Below, piece after piece: positions 36,892-50,090 of a stretch of DNA of 64,000 nucleotides. Position numbers and translations under genes: made by a program. The DNA is taken from the NCBI RefSeq assembly GCF_029873635.1, contig NC_080422.1:4320001-4384000 (forward strand), read 5' to 3'. How positions within the stretch are numbered: position 1 is the first letter of the stretch; every line of letters starts with the position of its first letter. The notes under the pieces are model-generated. The model ran no database searches. It was not told the DNA's origin and saw only the letters and a program-made list of their open reading frames with translations. Source of the DNA: Malania oleifera. Lineage: Eukaryota; Streptophyta; Magnoliopsida; Santalales; Ximeniaceae.

Positions 36892-37914
36892 GTTGTGACC
36901 CAAAGAATAATAGCATTTTAACAATAATAAGAGGGAGGAAAATAGAAATAGAAACAGAAGGAGGTCGTAGACTTCGTCGACGACATTGTATTTTGGGAAT
37001 AATAATAGTATTAAGGAATTTCCTGGACTCGTCGACGAGTCGACGAATATAAGGCTTCGTCGACGAGTGCATAAGGAATTTCGTTGACGAATACAGGGTT
37101 TCGTCGACGAGAAAATACCGAGCAAAGTTTTTGGCCGCTCTGAATTTCGTCGACGAATTTAATGAAGGACTCGTCAACGAGGTGACGTGTCTCATCAACG
37201 AATCTAACCCTATAAATAGCTAAAAACTGGATTTTTGTCACATTTTAACGCTTCTCTCTCTCTCCTCTCTCTCCCTTCTCTCTTCGATTTTGGCCCCTCC
37301 AGTCGCCGGATCAAAGATTTGATGCTACCACGACGCTCCTGGCGAAATTCTCTACAAGACTGTAGGAACGGATCGTTGGGAAAACGAAGTAGGATTTCAT
37401 CCCAAATTTAGGGTAAGGTCTTTTAGCCTATTTTTGGCCTTACGGTAGTTATAAGAAAGGATGTAGGCAATGAAATACTGATATTTTGTTCGGTCGAATA
37501 TTATTTTCAGGGTGTTGTGTAGGAGGCCCTATGGGTGTTAAGCTAGTATTCCATAGGGGCTTTCTAGTAGTCAGGTAAGGGAAATATGTTATGCTAGGAA
37601 CTTTTGAAATATTATATAGTTTATTTAATCATGAAAATTATGTATTAAGTATCGTGTGGCTTGTGAATATAAATATAGTATGAAGATATGTTTTACGATA
37701 TTTCAGTATTCTGATTTTACGATATTTCAGTACCATGATTTCATGAATCTCAGTACCATGATAATACGAATATCAGTATTATGATTATGCAGTTTCAGTA
37801 TTATGATTATGCAGATGTTAGTATTATGATTATACAGTTCTCAGTATTACGTATGAACCACAGTTACAGTTTATGCAGCATCATGGTTATTTCAGTATTT
37901 CAGAATCATGGTAA

Positions 37915-37974
<60 letters not shown>

Positions 37975-38270
37975 GATATCAGACCCTGTTGGAGTATGCA
38001 GCCACAGAGCATGGTACCGTTGCTACAGATATTATGTTACTTTATGAGTGCAACCACCTATTTAGATAATACGTGGTAAGGTCGATCACCTAGGCCCTTG
38101 AAGAGGTTAGGTTCCCCATCCAGATATGGGTTGAGGTGGGCAGATCGACCGATGGAGTATAGTGATTTATTCCTGATTGGCCAACCAGGGTAAATCCCGC
38201 CTACGGGCCACACAACCCTGTCATGAGGAGGTAAGTCATGATACACATATATCCACAGGGAACATTTTCA

Positions 38271-38326
<56 letters not shown>

Positions 38327-38909
38327 GTATTTACAGTTTTATAGAAACAGGGAATATACTTATGCATAATAGAAGTATTTTGAATAGTAAACTATAATAT
38401 TGTAATGTTAAGCAACAGGGAAAGGGGGGGATGAATTTTATTACTTATACCGTACTTACATATTCAGTTATACATGTTTATATGAAAACAGATTCCATGA
38501 CACAAAGTAGCTCATTTACCACACACTAGTAATAGCATATTTCGTCTTACTGAGCGTTGGCTCATCCCAGTGTTGAATTATTTTTTAGGCGATCTAGGTA
38601 GGCGAGCAGATCAGGCTCACAGATAGAGGGGCTTCAGTAGTGCCCTATCAGAGAGTAAGTATATTTTTGGGGATGATTGTGTATACCTTAGCTAGTTGAG
38701 GGTATTTTGGGAAAACAATGATATGTGTATATTTTGGGAAACATGGTACTCTGGTATTGTATGGTATTGGTTTTGTATTGTGTATATATTTTCATATGGT
38801 TATGTCAATGTGATTTGTGCTTCTCGCTACTTAGGTTAATGTTTGGATTTACCCCCAGTATGGTATCAGAGCATGTAGATTATCACAGTATAAAAAAAAT
38901 AAAAATAAA

Positions 38910-38948
<39 letters not shown>

Positions 38949-38973
38949 AATGGTAATTAAGTAGGTCGTTACA
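36892..38973 (+). mobile_element. Solo gypsy LTR nested inside another LTR
   Basis: About 2.08 kb, opening (GT)TGTGACCC and closing GGTCGTTACA, with ACCCTT directly on both sides (36886-36891 and 38974-38979). The flanking LTR reads through in register once it is set aside. It has palindrome-rich U3 (36970-37200), TATAAATA (about 37212), a repeat of about 26 bp with TCAGTATTATGATTA (37690-37850), an (AT)n tract (37918-37971), a (TTA)n tract (about 38276-38325) and the GC-rich block (about 38195-38225). Solo LTRs arise by recombination between the two LTRs of one copy. Confidence 0.87.
37918..37971. repeat. (AT)n microsatellite
   Basis: About 54 bases of TA dinucleotide inside the solo LTR. 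A shorter AT tract lies at about 38911-38947 and a (TTA)n run at about 38276-38325. Confidence 0.95.
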
Positions 38974-40602
38974 ACCCTTACTTTCTCTCTCTAAAATACG
39001 AACCTCCAGCCTTCTCTCTTTGATTTCAGGCCGAATTTGACCCGATTTGATGATCCAGAACCACCACGAATTTCGTAGGATCGTTCTGTACAAGGCTGTA
39101 GAAGCTTATCGTTGGTTTGAGGGGTTTGGAAAACATCTCAAAATTAGGGTAAGTGAATTATTTTGAGATTTTCTTAATAAATAATGTTATTTGGAGCCTA
39201 GAAAGTAGTAAATAGATGTTTTTCTTAAGATTTGAGTTAGTTGAAATTTATTTTAATTAAAATAGGATTTTTGGATTTAGGGTCCAAGTGAATGTTGTGG
39301 GTATCGATTCGGGGATCTTGCCAGCGTAGTTCGAAAGTCAAGTAAGGGGGAAATTTATGTATTAAATCAGGTTTTCATGAATTAAAATGGATTATGTGTT
39401 AATATGTATATATGTTTTTATGTGAATTATTAAAATGTCAATCATGTAAATTATGTTTTCTAAACCAAGGACTGCTTATATAGCTATGTATATGTGAAAG
39501 CAAATAGGTGAAAATGAAAAGTAATTTCTAAGGAATTATCTAAGAAATGAAATGTATTTTCAGTATATAAATGTTAAATATGGGTTGGCCTATTTTACAG
39601 GAATATGTATGAATTTTACTGTCAAATTGTGTGGTATGAGATTCTGTACAAATATATGTTAAATGTATGAGATATAGGTTAAGTAAGTAAAACGTTGAGA
39701 ATAAAATATGAAATAGACTATGTTACTTGTATATGTTAAATGAAACCATGTAAATGTAAGACAGCTAAAAGACATGCATGTTAGTAGATCTAGCACACTT
39801 CTGTGTAAACTAACTGATGACAGCTAAAAGGAGTTGTAGACTAACTGATGATGGCTAAAGACCAACTGTAATACGAAGGAAAGAAAGGAAAATGCTATGA
39901 AATGACAATGAAATGACATGGTATGAAATGACAAATGTGAATGATGTAGTGATGAAGATTACGTAAAGTGAAATGCAATGCAATGTTTAAGCTATGAATA
40001 TGGACAAATGTGTATGATTGAATAATGACAAAAAAAAAATAATGTATTATGGTATTAGAAGTATCTATGTACGTAGAACGTGTTACGATTAGGCGGGGCA
40101 TACTCTTTGCCTGAGAGCTTGTTGAGTAAGGCGAGTGCACTAGTAACTTCAGATGTAGCAGTAGCTACAAAACGTATTAGGGCAGAGGGAATCTATTTGT
40201 ATGGGCGGGTAGATTTCCCTATCCTTAGGGCCTTTATCGGTAAGCTATTGTTAAATGGTGTGAGTGCGAGATCTATCTAATACTTGAGGGCTTACTGAGT
40301 AAGGTGAGTGCCCTAGTATGCTTTAGTAGTGACCTTAGGGTTACCTAAGTATCAGAGCAGAGGGGTGCTACATGTATGGGCGGGTAATCACCCCTATCAT
40401 TAGGTAATCTCGTGGGTTAAACTTTTGCATTTGTTTGATTAGATTCAGAGAATGTTTTCACTGTTACGTTAATGATTTGCTAATGTATTTAAAATGATAT
40501 TTATATACCTCATGTTGGTCACACGCTGTTTTAATATGTATATTTCTTCCCTTACTGAGATGTGTCTCACCCGAATATGATTATTTCTTTTTCAACCAAT
40601 GT

Positions 40603-41925
40603 AATAGGAGTATTAGCAATTTCTAATAAGCACTAGCACAATCAAAGGAACTCTCACAATGCTAAAATGTATCAAGAGAATGAAGAAATAAGAGTATTTG
40701 GGTAAAATAGGATTTTGAAAATAGAGAGGATTTTTGCTAATGATTTTTTCTAATTTATTGTTAATTCTCACAAATAAGCTCATATATATAGAGCAAGGTC
40801 ATATTATGACCGTTTAGGACATGTAGGGCATTATTAGATTTGTTTTAAATCAATTTAGAGAAATTAACCCTATTTAACCCTTTTAACCACGGTAAAATAT
40901 TAAGTAACCCGAGAGGTTTCGGGCGGCTGAACTATGGTTCGGTTGCCCGAATAGACTCAGCTAAAAAAGCCATATTTTAAGGTTCGGGTGCCCGAGTTCA
41001 AGCTCAGTTGGATGAACAAAAGTCAGAAACTTTCTGTCCGCGGTTCGGGTGCCCGAAGCTAAGTTCGGTTAACTGAACTCAAGTGTTCGGTCACCCGAGG
41101 CCTATTTTGAATTAAAATCTTCAGTGGCCCGAGTTGGTGAAAAGTTTCCTTTTAAGGGTTCGGTCTCCTGGAGACGATACGCTCATTTGTAGTTCGGTCC
41201 CTCGAAACCAGGTCAACCCACTAACTTTCCAGCAATTCGGGCGTCCGAGGTGTATTGAACACCACAAGTTCGGTCGCCCGAGCTCTCACAAAATTTTCAA
41301 TTAAGTCCAATTTATTTCAATTTTGATCCCCTAATTGTGAATGATAATGGGGACTTGTTTGTGCATAAGTGTTGGGACCTAAGGTCTTACTGAACTTACC
41401 ATATATCTTATATGCATGATATGTAGATAATTATTACAGACCTTTTCTCCTAACTACTATTACAGACCCTCTTTGAGTTAAAATGAATTACAACATGAAA
41501 GTAGTCTTCAGGGTCTTCATGTTTTGCTTCAAGTGTCATTTCTTGATCTGCTAATAAAAACCTGCACATACACTTGATAGCCATCAAATACTAGAGTATT
41601 TATCATTATCAAAACCAGGTGTGACCTATAAGGCATTCTCCCCCTTTTTTATGATGACAAATACACTATGCAAAAGTGGGTATAGCCTTAGAAGGCTCCC
41701 CCTATCACTATACATAATGTAAAAATTTATCAATGCAGATAATCTATCGTTTAAGTTTAAGTGCAACGCAATTTTTGCCCTCTTATGTTTCTCCCCCTTC
41801 TGGCAACAGCAAAAAGGGCTATGAAATTAATAGCCTTAGGCATGAGTATAAATCATTAGCACACAAGAGAAATTTGGGAATTTGTTTATTTTTATTTTTT
41901 AAAATTCGGCAGCAACTACCTTTAC
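40603..41925 (-). mobile_element. SIRE/Maximus-like copia LTR piece
   Basis: On the minus strand AAAAAAGGGGGAGAA (about 41640) looks like the SIRE-type polypurine tract, followed by TTTGATAATGATAAATAC-like LTR sequence and a TATA box (CTATATATATGAG, about 40790-40800). 40915-41290 holds a cluster of GGTTCGGGTGCCCGAA-like palindromic motifs and variants. No coding sequence. Borders with the gypsy LTR pieces on both sides are approximate. The clade call rests on the purine tract and LTR opening only. Confidence 0.45.
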
Positions 41926-42555
41926 TAACTCAGTTATGGTCGGTCGACCATATGCTGAGTCCAGCCTTCGGGCCGCACAACCCGTCATGGGGGGAAACAT
42001 GTCGTATGAGTATATGAAAGGGTGACGACGCTAGTTCAACAGTCCAGGTTGTATCTTTTATGCATATATGGACAAATTTACTATTATAGGCAATATTGAG
42101 CCGATAGTACAGTTTAAATGTCATTTCATATATAGTTAAATAATGAAAGTTTTATATTCACGTGGGAACTCATGCTAGCCACACACTGATAATAATGTAA
42201 TCCGTCTTATTGACAAGTGTCTCACCCTATTATACAAATCATTTTTCAGGTCCTTTTTGGGGGTGATAGACAGAGCTAGTGAGCCACCAGCTGTTACATT
42301 GTATTATTTTGTTGGGTTGTATTATAAAAACAGGTAGTTGTATGTATGTATTTGGGGAATAGTTAGAACTCTGATAAAGTGTTTTGATGTTTTAGTATTT
42401 TCCGCTGTATGATTTTAATTCCAGTAATGACAGGTGCACCCGGGATTCCTTGGTTAAGGCGGGTTGCAGTATTTATGGTATTATAGAGTTTATATGTTTT
42501 ATCTAACACTTCGGGCCCACGTGACATGTCAGTGCACTACAGGTGGTATCGGAGC
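41926..42555 (+). repeat. Partial gypsy LTR end plus primer site
   Basis: Contains the GC-rich block (AGCCTTCGGGCCGCACAACC, about 41964), an AAGTGTCTCACCC block (about 42217) and an LTR end CAGTGCACTACA at 42541. TGGTATCGGAGC (42544-42555) follows, one base off the tRNA-Met primer site. No gag follows, so the internal part was lost. Confidence 0.65.
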
Positions 42556-43550
42556 ATTTTTATATTTTTAGCAGTTAAATTTTTGGGTCGTTGCAAATAC
42601 ATAAAAAAGATATATTCAAGAAAATTGAAGTAAAAAATTGTGTGCAAGACAAGAGAGACCGTAAGTGTTGAATATAAACATTTATAGCCGAAAAAATAAT
42701 TAATTATTTATGCCATATTGATTTATATTCTTTTCGAAAGATGAACTTAAGGTTGACACATCAATCTCATTTTAAAAAATATTATTGTCTCTATTGAGTC
42801 GGTGATTCATATTTTAGAAAGTTATGCACTTATAACCTACTAATAAGTGTGAGGTTTCATGTGAAAAGCAAGGGGATTCAAAGAAGAACCCAATAGTGCA
42901 ACTATGGAATACATAGGTTGAAGCCCTTTTGTATGATATTTTAAATTAAGCTATGGTATTATTATATTTTTATATAAAGATTTTTTAAAATTTTTATACA
43001 AGAGATGCCTGAAATCGAAAGTTAAAGCTTAAGGACAACTTTCATTGATGATATGATAAAATTTTTCATAGAATAAATGAGTGCCGAAATGCATAAATCG
43101 TTGTTTTTATATTTTCATCTATTCCTTTCTTAATTAATTATGTGTATACATCATCTTAAAGCATATTTCATATAATGGTCCAATAAAAAATGCTTTAAAT
43201 ACATTAATTAAAATGGGATGGGTTTTTTAAAGATTTATTTTCTACGTTTAACCCCCTTTATATATTTAAGCTTTTATCTTCTTCCTACCTTTTACAAGAA
43301 GATAATGAAAATTTAATGAATCCACGTTCAACGGTCATCACTGCATTAATTTATTGATGGGCCTTTCAATGGGCCACATTTGCACTACCCACAAGGCCAA
43401 AATGAATGTGCCCTAATCCACCATTTTACTTTCCATATTTGTGGGCCGTCCTTTGGGCCACTTTCTAAATACATGCATTGAAAAAATCAAAAGATAAGAT
43501 TTGAAGAAAGCTAGACATTTTTTCTTTGTATTTATTATAAAATTTTAATA
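42556..43550. other. AT-rich intergenic DNA
   Basis: No gene, RNA or element recognised. AT-rich throughout with no long open frame. Confidence 0.6.
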
Positions 43551-43703
43551 ATAATAAAAACAAGACGTCCAACTAATGCAAGGAAACCGCGTCAGCATTT
43601 TGAACTTTACCTGATCAGCGAGACCTAGGGGAGGACGCTGATCCGTAAGTTTCGTGCCACATCAGGAGATCCGAAAGGCTTGTTGGTGACTAGAGTTCTT
43701 ATG

Positions 43704-43760
<57 letters not shown>
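43551..43760. repeat. Dispersed repeat copy ending in (TAA)n(TTA)n
   Basis: About 150 bp from GACGTCCAACTAATG through TTTACCTGATCAGCGAGAC, matched at 50425-50570 with many differences. It is followed by an inverted trinucleotide tract, (TAA)n then (TTA)n, at about 43703-43760. The family is unknown; the 3' TA-rich tail would fit a LINE- or SINE-like end, but that is a guess. Confidence 0.55.
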
Positions 43761-43761
<1 letters not shown>

Positions 43762-44054
43762 CAAAACATTAGTTTGATGAATTCATCGACTGCTAATTGT
43801 CACGAATAAGTATCAAAATTTGTATAAAAAATAAATTAATAAATATCATAATTTAATTAATCAATTGCACAGATATACTAATCTTTTGAATAAGTTTTTT
43901 AAATTATATTAGTAAAATTTTAATTTTGAATAGGTTTGAAAATATGAAAACATGGTTTCAAATTTTAGACTTAAATTTATAAATTTAAAAAAATTATAAT
44001 ATGATATTTTGTTTAGATTTTTTAAATATATATTTCGATTTGAAATCAATATTC

Positions 44055-44096
<42 letters not shown>
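44055..44096. repeat. (AAT)n microsatellite
   Basis: A clean AAT run of about 42 bases in AT-rich intergenic DNA. 43761-44900 otherwise shows no gene; a G-box-like GCCACGTGG occurs near 44203. Confidence 0.92.
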
Positions 44097-44097
<1 letters not shown>

Positions 44098-44899
44098 CCT
44101 TATTAAAAAATAGTTTAAGTTTGTTGATAATTTTTATTTAAAAATGCTATAAAAGGCAAGGCTACTTTTCCACCGACAAATATATTACACTTTGCACAAG
44201 GCGCCACGTGGAAAGTAAAAGTGCCACGTACTCAATTTATCATGGAAAAGACCTTTGATTTTCCTATCCTTTTATCGACAATTGTAACTTAGTCCAGCAC
44301 TCTGTCTCCTTCTTTCTACTGTACACACGCTTTTATGATGCAAGCGAATCACACAACTCCTAAGCAGCTCCGAAACTCCGGTCCATGAAATTTTATTTGG
44401 GTTTGTTTGCTATCTGTTGATTAATAATTTTACTAGGTCTACTATTGACGGTTTCTTCCCGAAGTGATTTCTTCTAGTAGCTAATTTGGAAGAAATTCTT
44501 CGACAGTCTAATATAGATAGATCAACGGTTTCTTTCAATAAAGGAAAATTGTCGATGGTTTAATTAAATTATCGATGATTTTGTTTCAATATTATTTTTT
44601 AATATTTGAACGGGGAAGATTAATAGGTTGTGAATGTTAGAGTAAATTTTTTGTGGATTGATACAAGAGTATTTGGGAAATTTTTTAATCACTCTGTACG
44701 TCTAAAGTTAGCATAAATACATTGATGTAACTTTATTTTTTGTGATAGTGAATTTCAACCCCCGCTTGCTCTCGCGGATATAGGCATTTTATCGAACCAC
44801 ATTAAATCCTTGTGTTGCATTGTACCGACCGCATTTCATTGTACAACATTATCTAAACAAATGAGTTTCAAATTTAATTTTTAGGCTTAATTTGTAAAT

Positions 44900-45360
44900 T
44901 AGTAAAATGTGAGTATTATCGTGCTCAGCCTATTTTGGCTCGTGAATAGATCAATAACTAACTCAAATGGGTTCATTTATTAAGCTTAATAAGTAGCTCG
45001 ATAATGAGCTCATTAATAGATTTAATAAGTTGGTATAATCCCAAGAGTCCAATATTGGTCTAGTCTTGGAAAAACATACAAATTTTGATCTAGATAAACT
45101 AGGTGGTTGAAACCGTTATTATTAGGTAATTTATAAAATTTCAACTTATGCTCGAGTCTAAGCTCGAGCCCGAGCCCGAGCTTGAACCTGAGCCTGCAAA
45201 TGAACCAAGTCCAATCTCCAACTTGAACCAATATTTTTAATCTCGAAAGAGTTCAAGCCCATCTTTTTGAACTTAAAATCGTGTCGAGCTCGAGCTCGAG
45301 GCTAAGCTGAGCCTAAGCATGTTGAAGACTAACTCGGCTTGACTCATTTGCAGTCCTTAA
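44900..45360. mobile_element. Degenerate hAT-like MITE, one end recognised
   Basis: The subterminal zone is packed with CGAGCTCGAG/GAGCCCGAGC motifs (45150-45310), and the right end GACTCATTTGCAGTCCTTA reads on the minus strand as a hAT-like TAAGGACTGCAAATGAG. The left end is not clear. The motif-dense layout resembles the two clear hAT MITEs in this window, but the call is uncertain. Confidence 0.4.
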
Positions 45361-46362
45361 TGCAAATATAAAAACATATTTTATTTACTATACTTTATAT
45401 TAAAATTGTATTCCAAAAAAAATTTAATATTTTATAAATTTATGTCATTTAAGGATTCGTTTAGTTATAAAAAATATTTGGAAAAAAATATTAAAATAAG
45501 GGTAATTTTTGTTTTTACAATATTTATATTAAATAAATATATTGTAACACTATTTATTTGTGCATATAATATTACTTTTTATTTTTCAAATAATTAAAAA
45601 ACTATTAATTTATTTTTAATTTTGTATAAACTTTTATAGAAAAATTTGAAAACATCTTTTCATAAATTTTTTTTTTATTTCTAACGTTTAGTTAATATGG
45701 AAACATGGAATTTGCATCTTGAATTTTTAATTTGTTTGAATTTGAATAAAGTTTTTTTTTTTAATGTGGAAATATCCAAATTCAAGTCTCAAAACATATG
45801 GTTCTAAACGGTATACTATGTAAAATTTTTAAATTAAAAAAAAAACTATTTTTATGAATATTTTGAAATCTAAAAATTTTAAAAAAAAAATTATACAGTT
45901 AAAACAAACTCTTTATTTTTTAAAAAAAATTTCAATATCGATTTTGAATAATTTTAAAATAAACTAATTTTTTTAATAATTTTTGAAAAATTCATTGCAC
46001 AAAGTTAATAGGCCAATGAAGACATGAAATTAAGAGACAACTAACGGGATTAAAGAAATCCTTATAACCCTCTAGTAAGGGTTGAAATGAAAGTATATAA
46101 CCTAATATAACTCTCGAAATTAAAGTTCATAACTCCCTTATAACTCCTTCTTAGTTGGAGAATTAATTAGAGGAAGACCATTTAATAACTATGAAAGGAA
46201 TACTTCGGGAAGAGGTAAAGTATCTTACGACAATTCATTTTTATATTGTTATTGTATGATATCCTTCAAATTTTCTTAACTTGGGCATTGGAGTAATCTC
46301 CGAAGGACACTCAAGTCCTCCAAACTTCTTTTTCTTTATTCTTCGCAATGGTCGAGATCATG
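45361..46362. other. AT-rich intergenic DNA
   Basis: No gene or element recognised. Long A and T runs; the few open frames are short and of low-complexity composition. Confidence 0.6.
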
Positions 46363-46370
46363 ATTAATCC

Positions 46371-49064
46371 TAGGGGTGGCAAAACGGGTCGAGATCCGAC
46401 GGGTGACCCGTGACCCGTTTATAAATGGATCAGCCCGTGACTTGGTCTATTTATAAATGGGTCAACTCGGGTTCAGGTCGAGTCACCATCGGGTTCGCGG
46501 CCATCTCCTCCTACTGCTCCAACTCCTCAACTTCGAATCGTCGCTCCATAGCCCAGCACCTCCTGTCCTCTGCGCCTGCTCCTGCTCAGCCTCATCACCT
46601 CTGGTGACTTTGGCCTCAACTTCAAGTCATCACTCCACAGCCCAACACCTTCGGTCCTCTACTTCTACTCCTGCTTAGCCTTAGCACCTCCTGTAGTGAC
46701 CGAAGAATAATAACATTTTAATAATAAGAGGTAGAGAAAATAGATACAGAAACAGAAGGAGGCCGTAGACTTCGTCAACGACATTGCATTTTGGAGATAA
46801 TAATAATAATAAAATAATTTTAAGGAATTGCTAGGGAATTCGTCAACGAATACAGGGTTTCGTCGACGAGTTCATAAGGAAATTCGTCGACGAATACAGG
46901 GTTTCATCAACAAGAAAATACCGAGAGTCGAATATGTGCTACTCTGAATTTCATCGACGAATACAGGGCTTCGTCGATGAAATTAATGAAGGACTCGTCG
47001 ATGAGGTGACGTGTCTCGTCGACGAATCTGGAAGTATAAATGAAGGAAAACCGGGATTTTTATCCATTTAACTGCGTCGCTCTCTCTCTACGAACCCTCT
47101 CCCTTCTCTCTTCGTTTACGGTCCCACTAATCGCCGGATCGACTATCCGAAGCTACCACAACGCTCTTAGTGGAATTCTCTACAAGTTTGTCGGAGCGGA
47201 TCGTCGAAAAAACGACGTTAGATTTCATCCCAAATTCAGGGTAAGGTCTTTTATTGAATTTTTGACTTTCTGGCAGTTATAGGAAATGATGTAAACTAAG
47301 AAATACTAATGTTTTGTTCTGAGATATTGTGTTTTCAGGATGTTGAGTTAGGAATCTTACGGGTATAGAGCTAGATTTTTATAGGGGCTTTTCAAAGTTG
47401 AGGTAAGGGAAATATGCTATGTTAGGAGTTTTTGTAATGATATTAGAGATTTTATAGATGCATAACTACACCATTTTACTATACAAAATTTTTAGAATAT
47501 GAGTTTGAAATAGTATTTGTTTTAGAATATGAGTTTAAATGTTTGTGTGGCCTAAGTAGATTTTTTATGAGATGAAAAAATTCATACAGTTATTATAATA
47601 TATCATATTGTACTGAATTGAGGGACGGCGCTACGTAACGCCTCAATTTCAGTGAGAGATTATACAGATTATATAGATATACATATACATATACAGAGAA
47701 ATTTACATGCATATACAGTTTTTATACGAGTAGTTTCATGAACAGATATTTATATATATACATATATATGCATATTTATTCAGATCAGTATGTGTATCAC
47801 AGTTTTATACAGAATGTTATATATATAAGAATTACAACATTGACAATACAGAAAGAAGGAGTTACGGTAATTTTGAAAACAGTAAAAGAGTATATATGTA
47901 TATATGTATATAGTATCAGATCCCTGAGGAAAGATACACAAACAGATACAGATTACAGAGCACAGTACCGTTGCTAGATACAAATAGAGTGCAACCACAT
48001 ATCTCAGATAGTATGTGGGTACCGTCAGCCATGCTCGAAGAGTATGCAGCTCCCCAGTACACTAGGTTGAGGGGGCCGGTTTGACGAGGTAGTAGCCAGT
48101 CCCGAACTTAGGAGAGGATGCAGTTTGGCCGGACTGAGGTAGTGTAGAGTATGATGACTTATCTAGAGGGCCGACCAGATAGAGTCCCGCCTACGGGCCG
48201 CACAACCTTGTCATGAGGGGTTAAATCATGATGTACAGAGTTCCAGGGATACAAAATAGTTATATGTATGAAAACAATTTTACAATATATGATGAGAATA
48301 ATATGATATATTATCAGTATGAAAAGTAGGAAACATATGATATAGTATATTTTAATTGAGAAAGAAAGAAATGTTTGAAAGATATGTTTTACAGATTATT
48401 TATTGCATTACAGTGCAGTTGCTATTTTTAAATATTCTTAACTTAGTTGCCACACACTAGTAATAGCATATTTCCACTTACTGAGCATCGACTCACCCCA
48501 TTATTTTACCATTTTTCAGGTGAGCCAGTTAGGCGAGCAGATCAGGCTCGGGGATAGAAAATAGTTAAATCACCTTGGTTATAGGGTGAGTTTTTTTGTC
48601 ATAACTGTATATATTTTTGAGTAGATGACACTGGAAGGATATTTTTGTATGGTCTGTATATTCTTAATTCTGGTATTGTACAGTTTATGTATAAATGGTT
48701 TTATGATTTGTATTTCCGCTGCGTAGGAATGTTTATTGTATAAATATAAAAAGAAAATTATTATGAAAAATGATAAGAATTTTGAGGTCGTTACACCTCC
48801 AGTGACTCCGACGGGCAACTTTTTCTTTTTCTTCGTCTTCTTCTTCTTCTTCTTCAATCGAGAGAGACTGATTAAGAGATCTGATATGTTCTTAATTTGA
48901 TAATTTCTTTGTTTAAAAATTTTAAAATAATTAAATTATTTTTTTTAACGGATAACCCGTGACCCGCCCGTTTAATAAACGGGTGGGTCAGGATTTATAG
49001 GGTTATGACCGATTTAACTTTGACCCGTCCGGACCCGATCCATGAAACCGTTTTGCCACCCTTA
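46371..49064. mobile_element. hAT-type MITE carrying a solo gypsy LTR
   Basis: Seen: terminal inverted repeats TAGGGGTGGCAAAACGG and TAAGGGTGGCAAAACGG with the perfect 8-bp target duplication ATTAATCC (46363-46370 and 49065-49072). Subterminal zones are rich in GACCCGT and ACGGGT motifs. Without the inserted LTR it is about 585 bp. The left half also holds two diverged copies of a segment of about 95 bp (about 46520-46675, CCTCAACTTC(G/A)A... to CTGCT(C/T)AGCCT). No transposase. Family knowledge: the 8-bp duplication and end sequence fit hAT. It was present before the gypsy LTR entered at 46692. Confidence 0.92.
46692..48795 (+). mobile_element. Solo gypsy LTR inside the hAT MITE
   Basis: 2104 bp, TGTAGTGACC...GGTCGTTACA, flanked by a perfect 5-bp duplication CCTCC (46687-46691 and 48796-48800). 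U3 holds palindromes of the TTCGTCGACGAA type (46765-47030); a CGTAACGCC block (about 47633) and the GC-rich block (about 48185-48215) follow. Same family as the solo LTRs at 36892 and 60323. Confidence 0.92.
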
Positions 49065-49072
49065 ATTAATCC

Positions 49073-50090
49073 AGTTAATCTCACCAATTTTTTTGCAATA
49101 AAAGTATATAAAATAAACAATCAAATTTTAAAAGCTATCTATGACTAAAAAAATATTGTTAATTTGTGTTAAAGAGTACGAATTTCATATTCTAAATTCA
49201 AAAGTATATAAATTCCTAAAAACTAACATAATGTATTTTATATTCTATTTAAATTTGCATTATGACCAAAACTTGATGTCACACTAGTGCTGATTCAGTA
49301 CCTTATAGTTAAAAGGACTAAAGCTTTCATGCACAATTTTTTTTTTCTTCTATATAAGTTTTTTTTTTTTTTTTTACGATTATTCACTAATCATAAATTA
49401 TTATGATTCAACTGTGCAATGCTTCAATTTGCCTTTACTCAAATGAACTAGTTTTCATAGCCATTACTTAAGTATCATAATCACTCAATTTAAATAATAA
49501 TATAAAATTCACCTCAAATTATGACTTTTAAAAGCTCTAAAGAATTTAGTTTCCATAAAAAAAAATCAAAATTAATATGACAAGAAATAATAATGTAGGA
49601 CAATATAAATAATAATAATAATAATAATTGATAATAAATAATAATGTAGGATTCTCTTTGAAATAAGACTTTTGAAAGAACACTAATTACCTTAAAAATA
49701 GGCTTTTAAAAAAATTTTAACCCACAATATTAATTGACTTATAAAATATCTTATTGATATAATAAGAAATAACAACATAAGAGAAGGGTTTTCTTCAAAT
49801 TAGAACTTCAAAAAGAAACAAAAGAATCTAGTTTAAATCAAAGAATATATCCAAAAAAATATTAAAATAATACTGCAGTCAAATTAGGGCTCTTAAAAAG
49901 TCTAGAAATATCGTTTAAAGCAAATAATTTACCTAAAAAGTTATCTAATTAATACCACAAAGAATAATAACTTTAAAAATATAACTGTATTATTCATCTT
50001 AAATTAGGGTTACGAAGAAATAACTTAGTGATCAAAACTTTTTGATTTTCATAAATAACATTACTTAGGGTTAGGAGTAGTTACGAGATT
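49073..50090. other. AT-rich intergenic DNA
   Basis: No gene or element recognised. Poly(T) runs near 49330-49375 and a short (AAT)n near 49610. Confidence 0.6.

Larger units (their letters stand above)
36547..40602 (+). repeat. Long gypsy LTR, truncated, interrupted by a solo LTR
   Basis: Opens TGTAATGACCCGG at 36547, then TTCGTCGACGAA-type palindromes (36650-36835) and TATAAATA (about 36842). It is broken at 36892-38973 by a solo LTR and resumes with the CT-rich leader (from 38980). A two-copy repeat (about 40090-40420) like that at 11320-11670 and the TACTGAGATGTGTCTCACCC block (about 40553) follow. The expected LTR end is missing: the sequence changes to a copia-like LTR at about 40603. 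No partner element is attached. Confidence 0.75.

Noticed and set aside
37781-39093. Tyr/Ile-repeat frames over (AT)n tracts
   Set aside because: Microsatellite artefacts inside LTRs.
46425-46678. Possible captured gene fragment in the hAT MITE
   Set aside because: Frames are short and Ser/Pro-rich and overlap a duplicated segment; nothing resembles a known protein.
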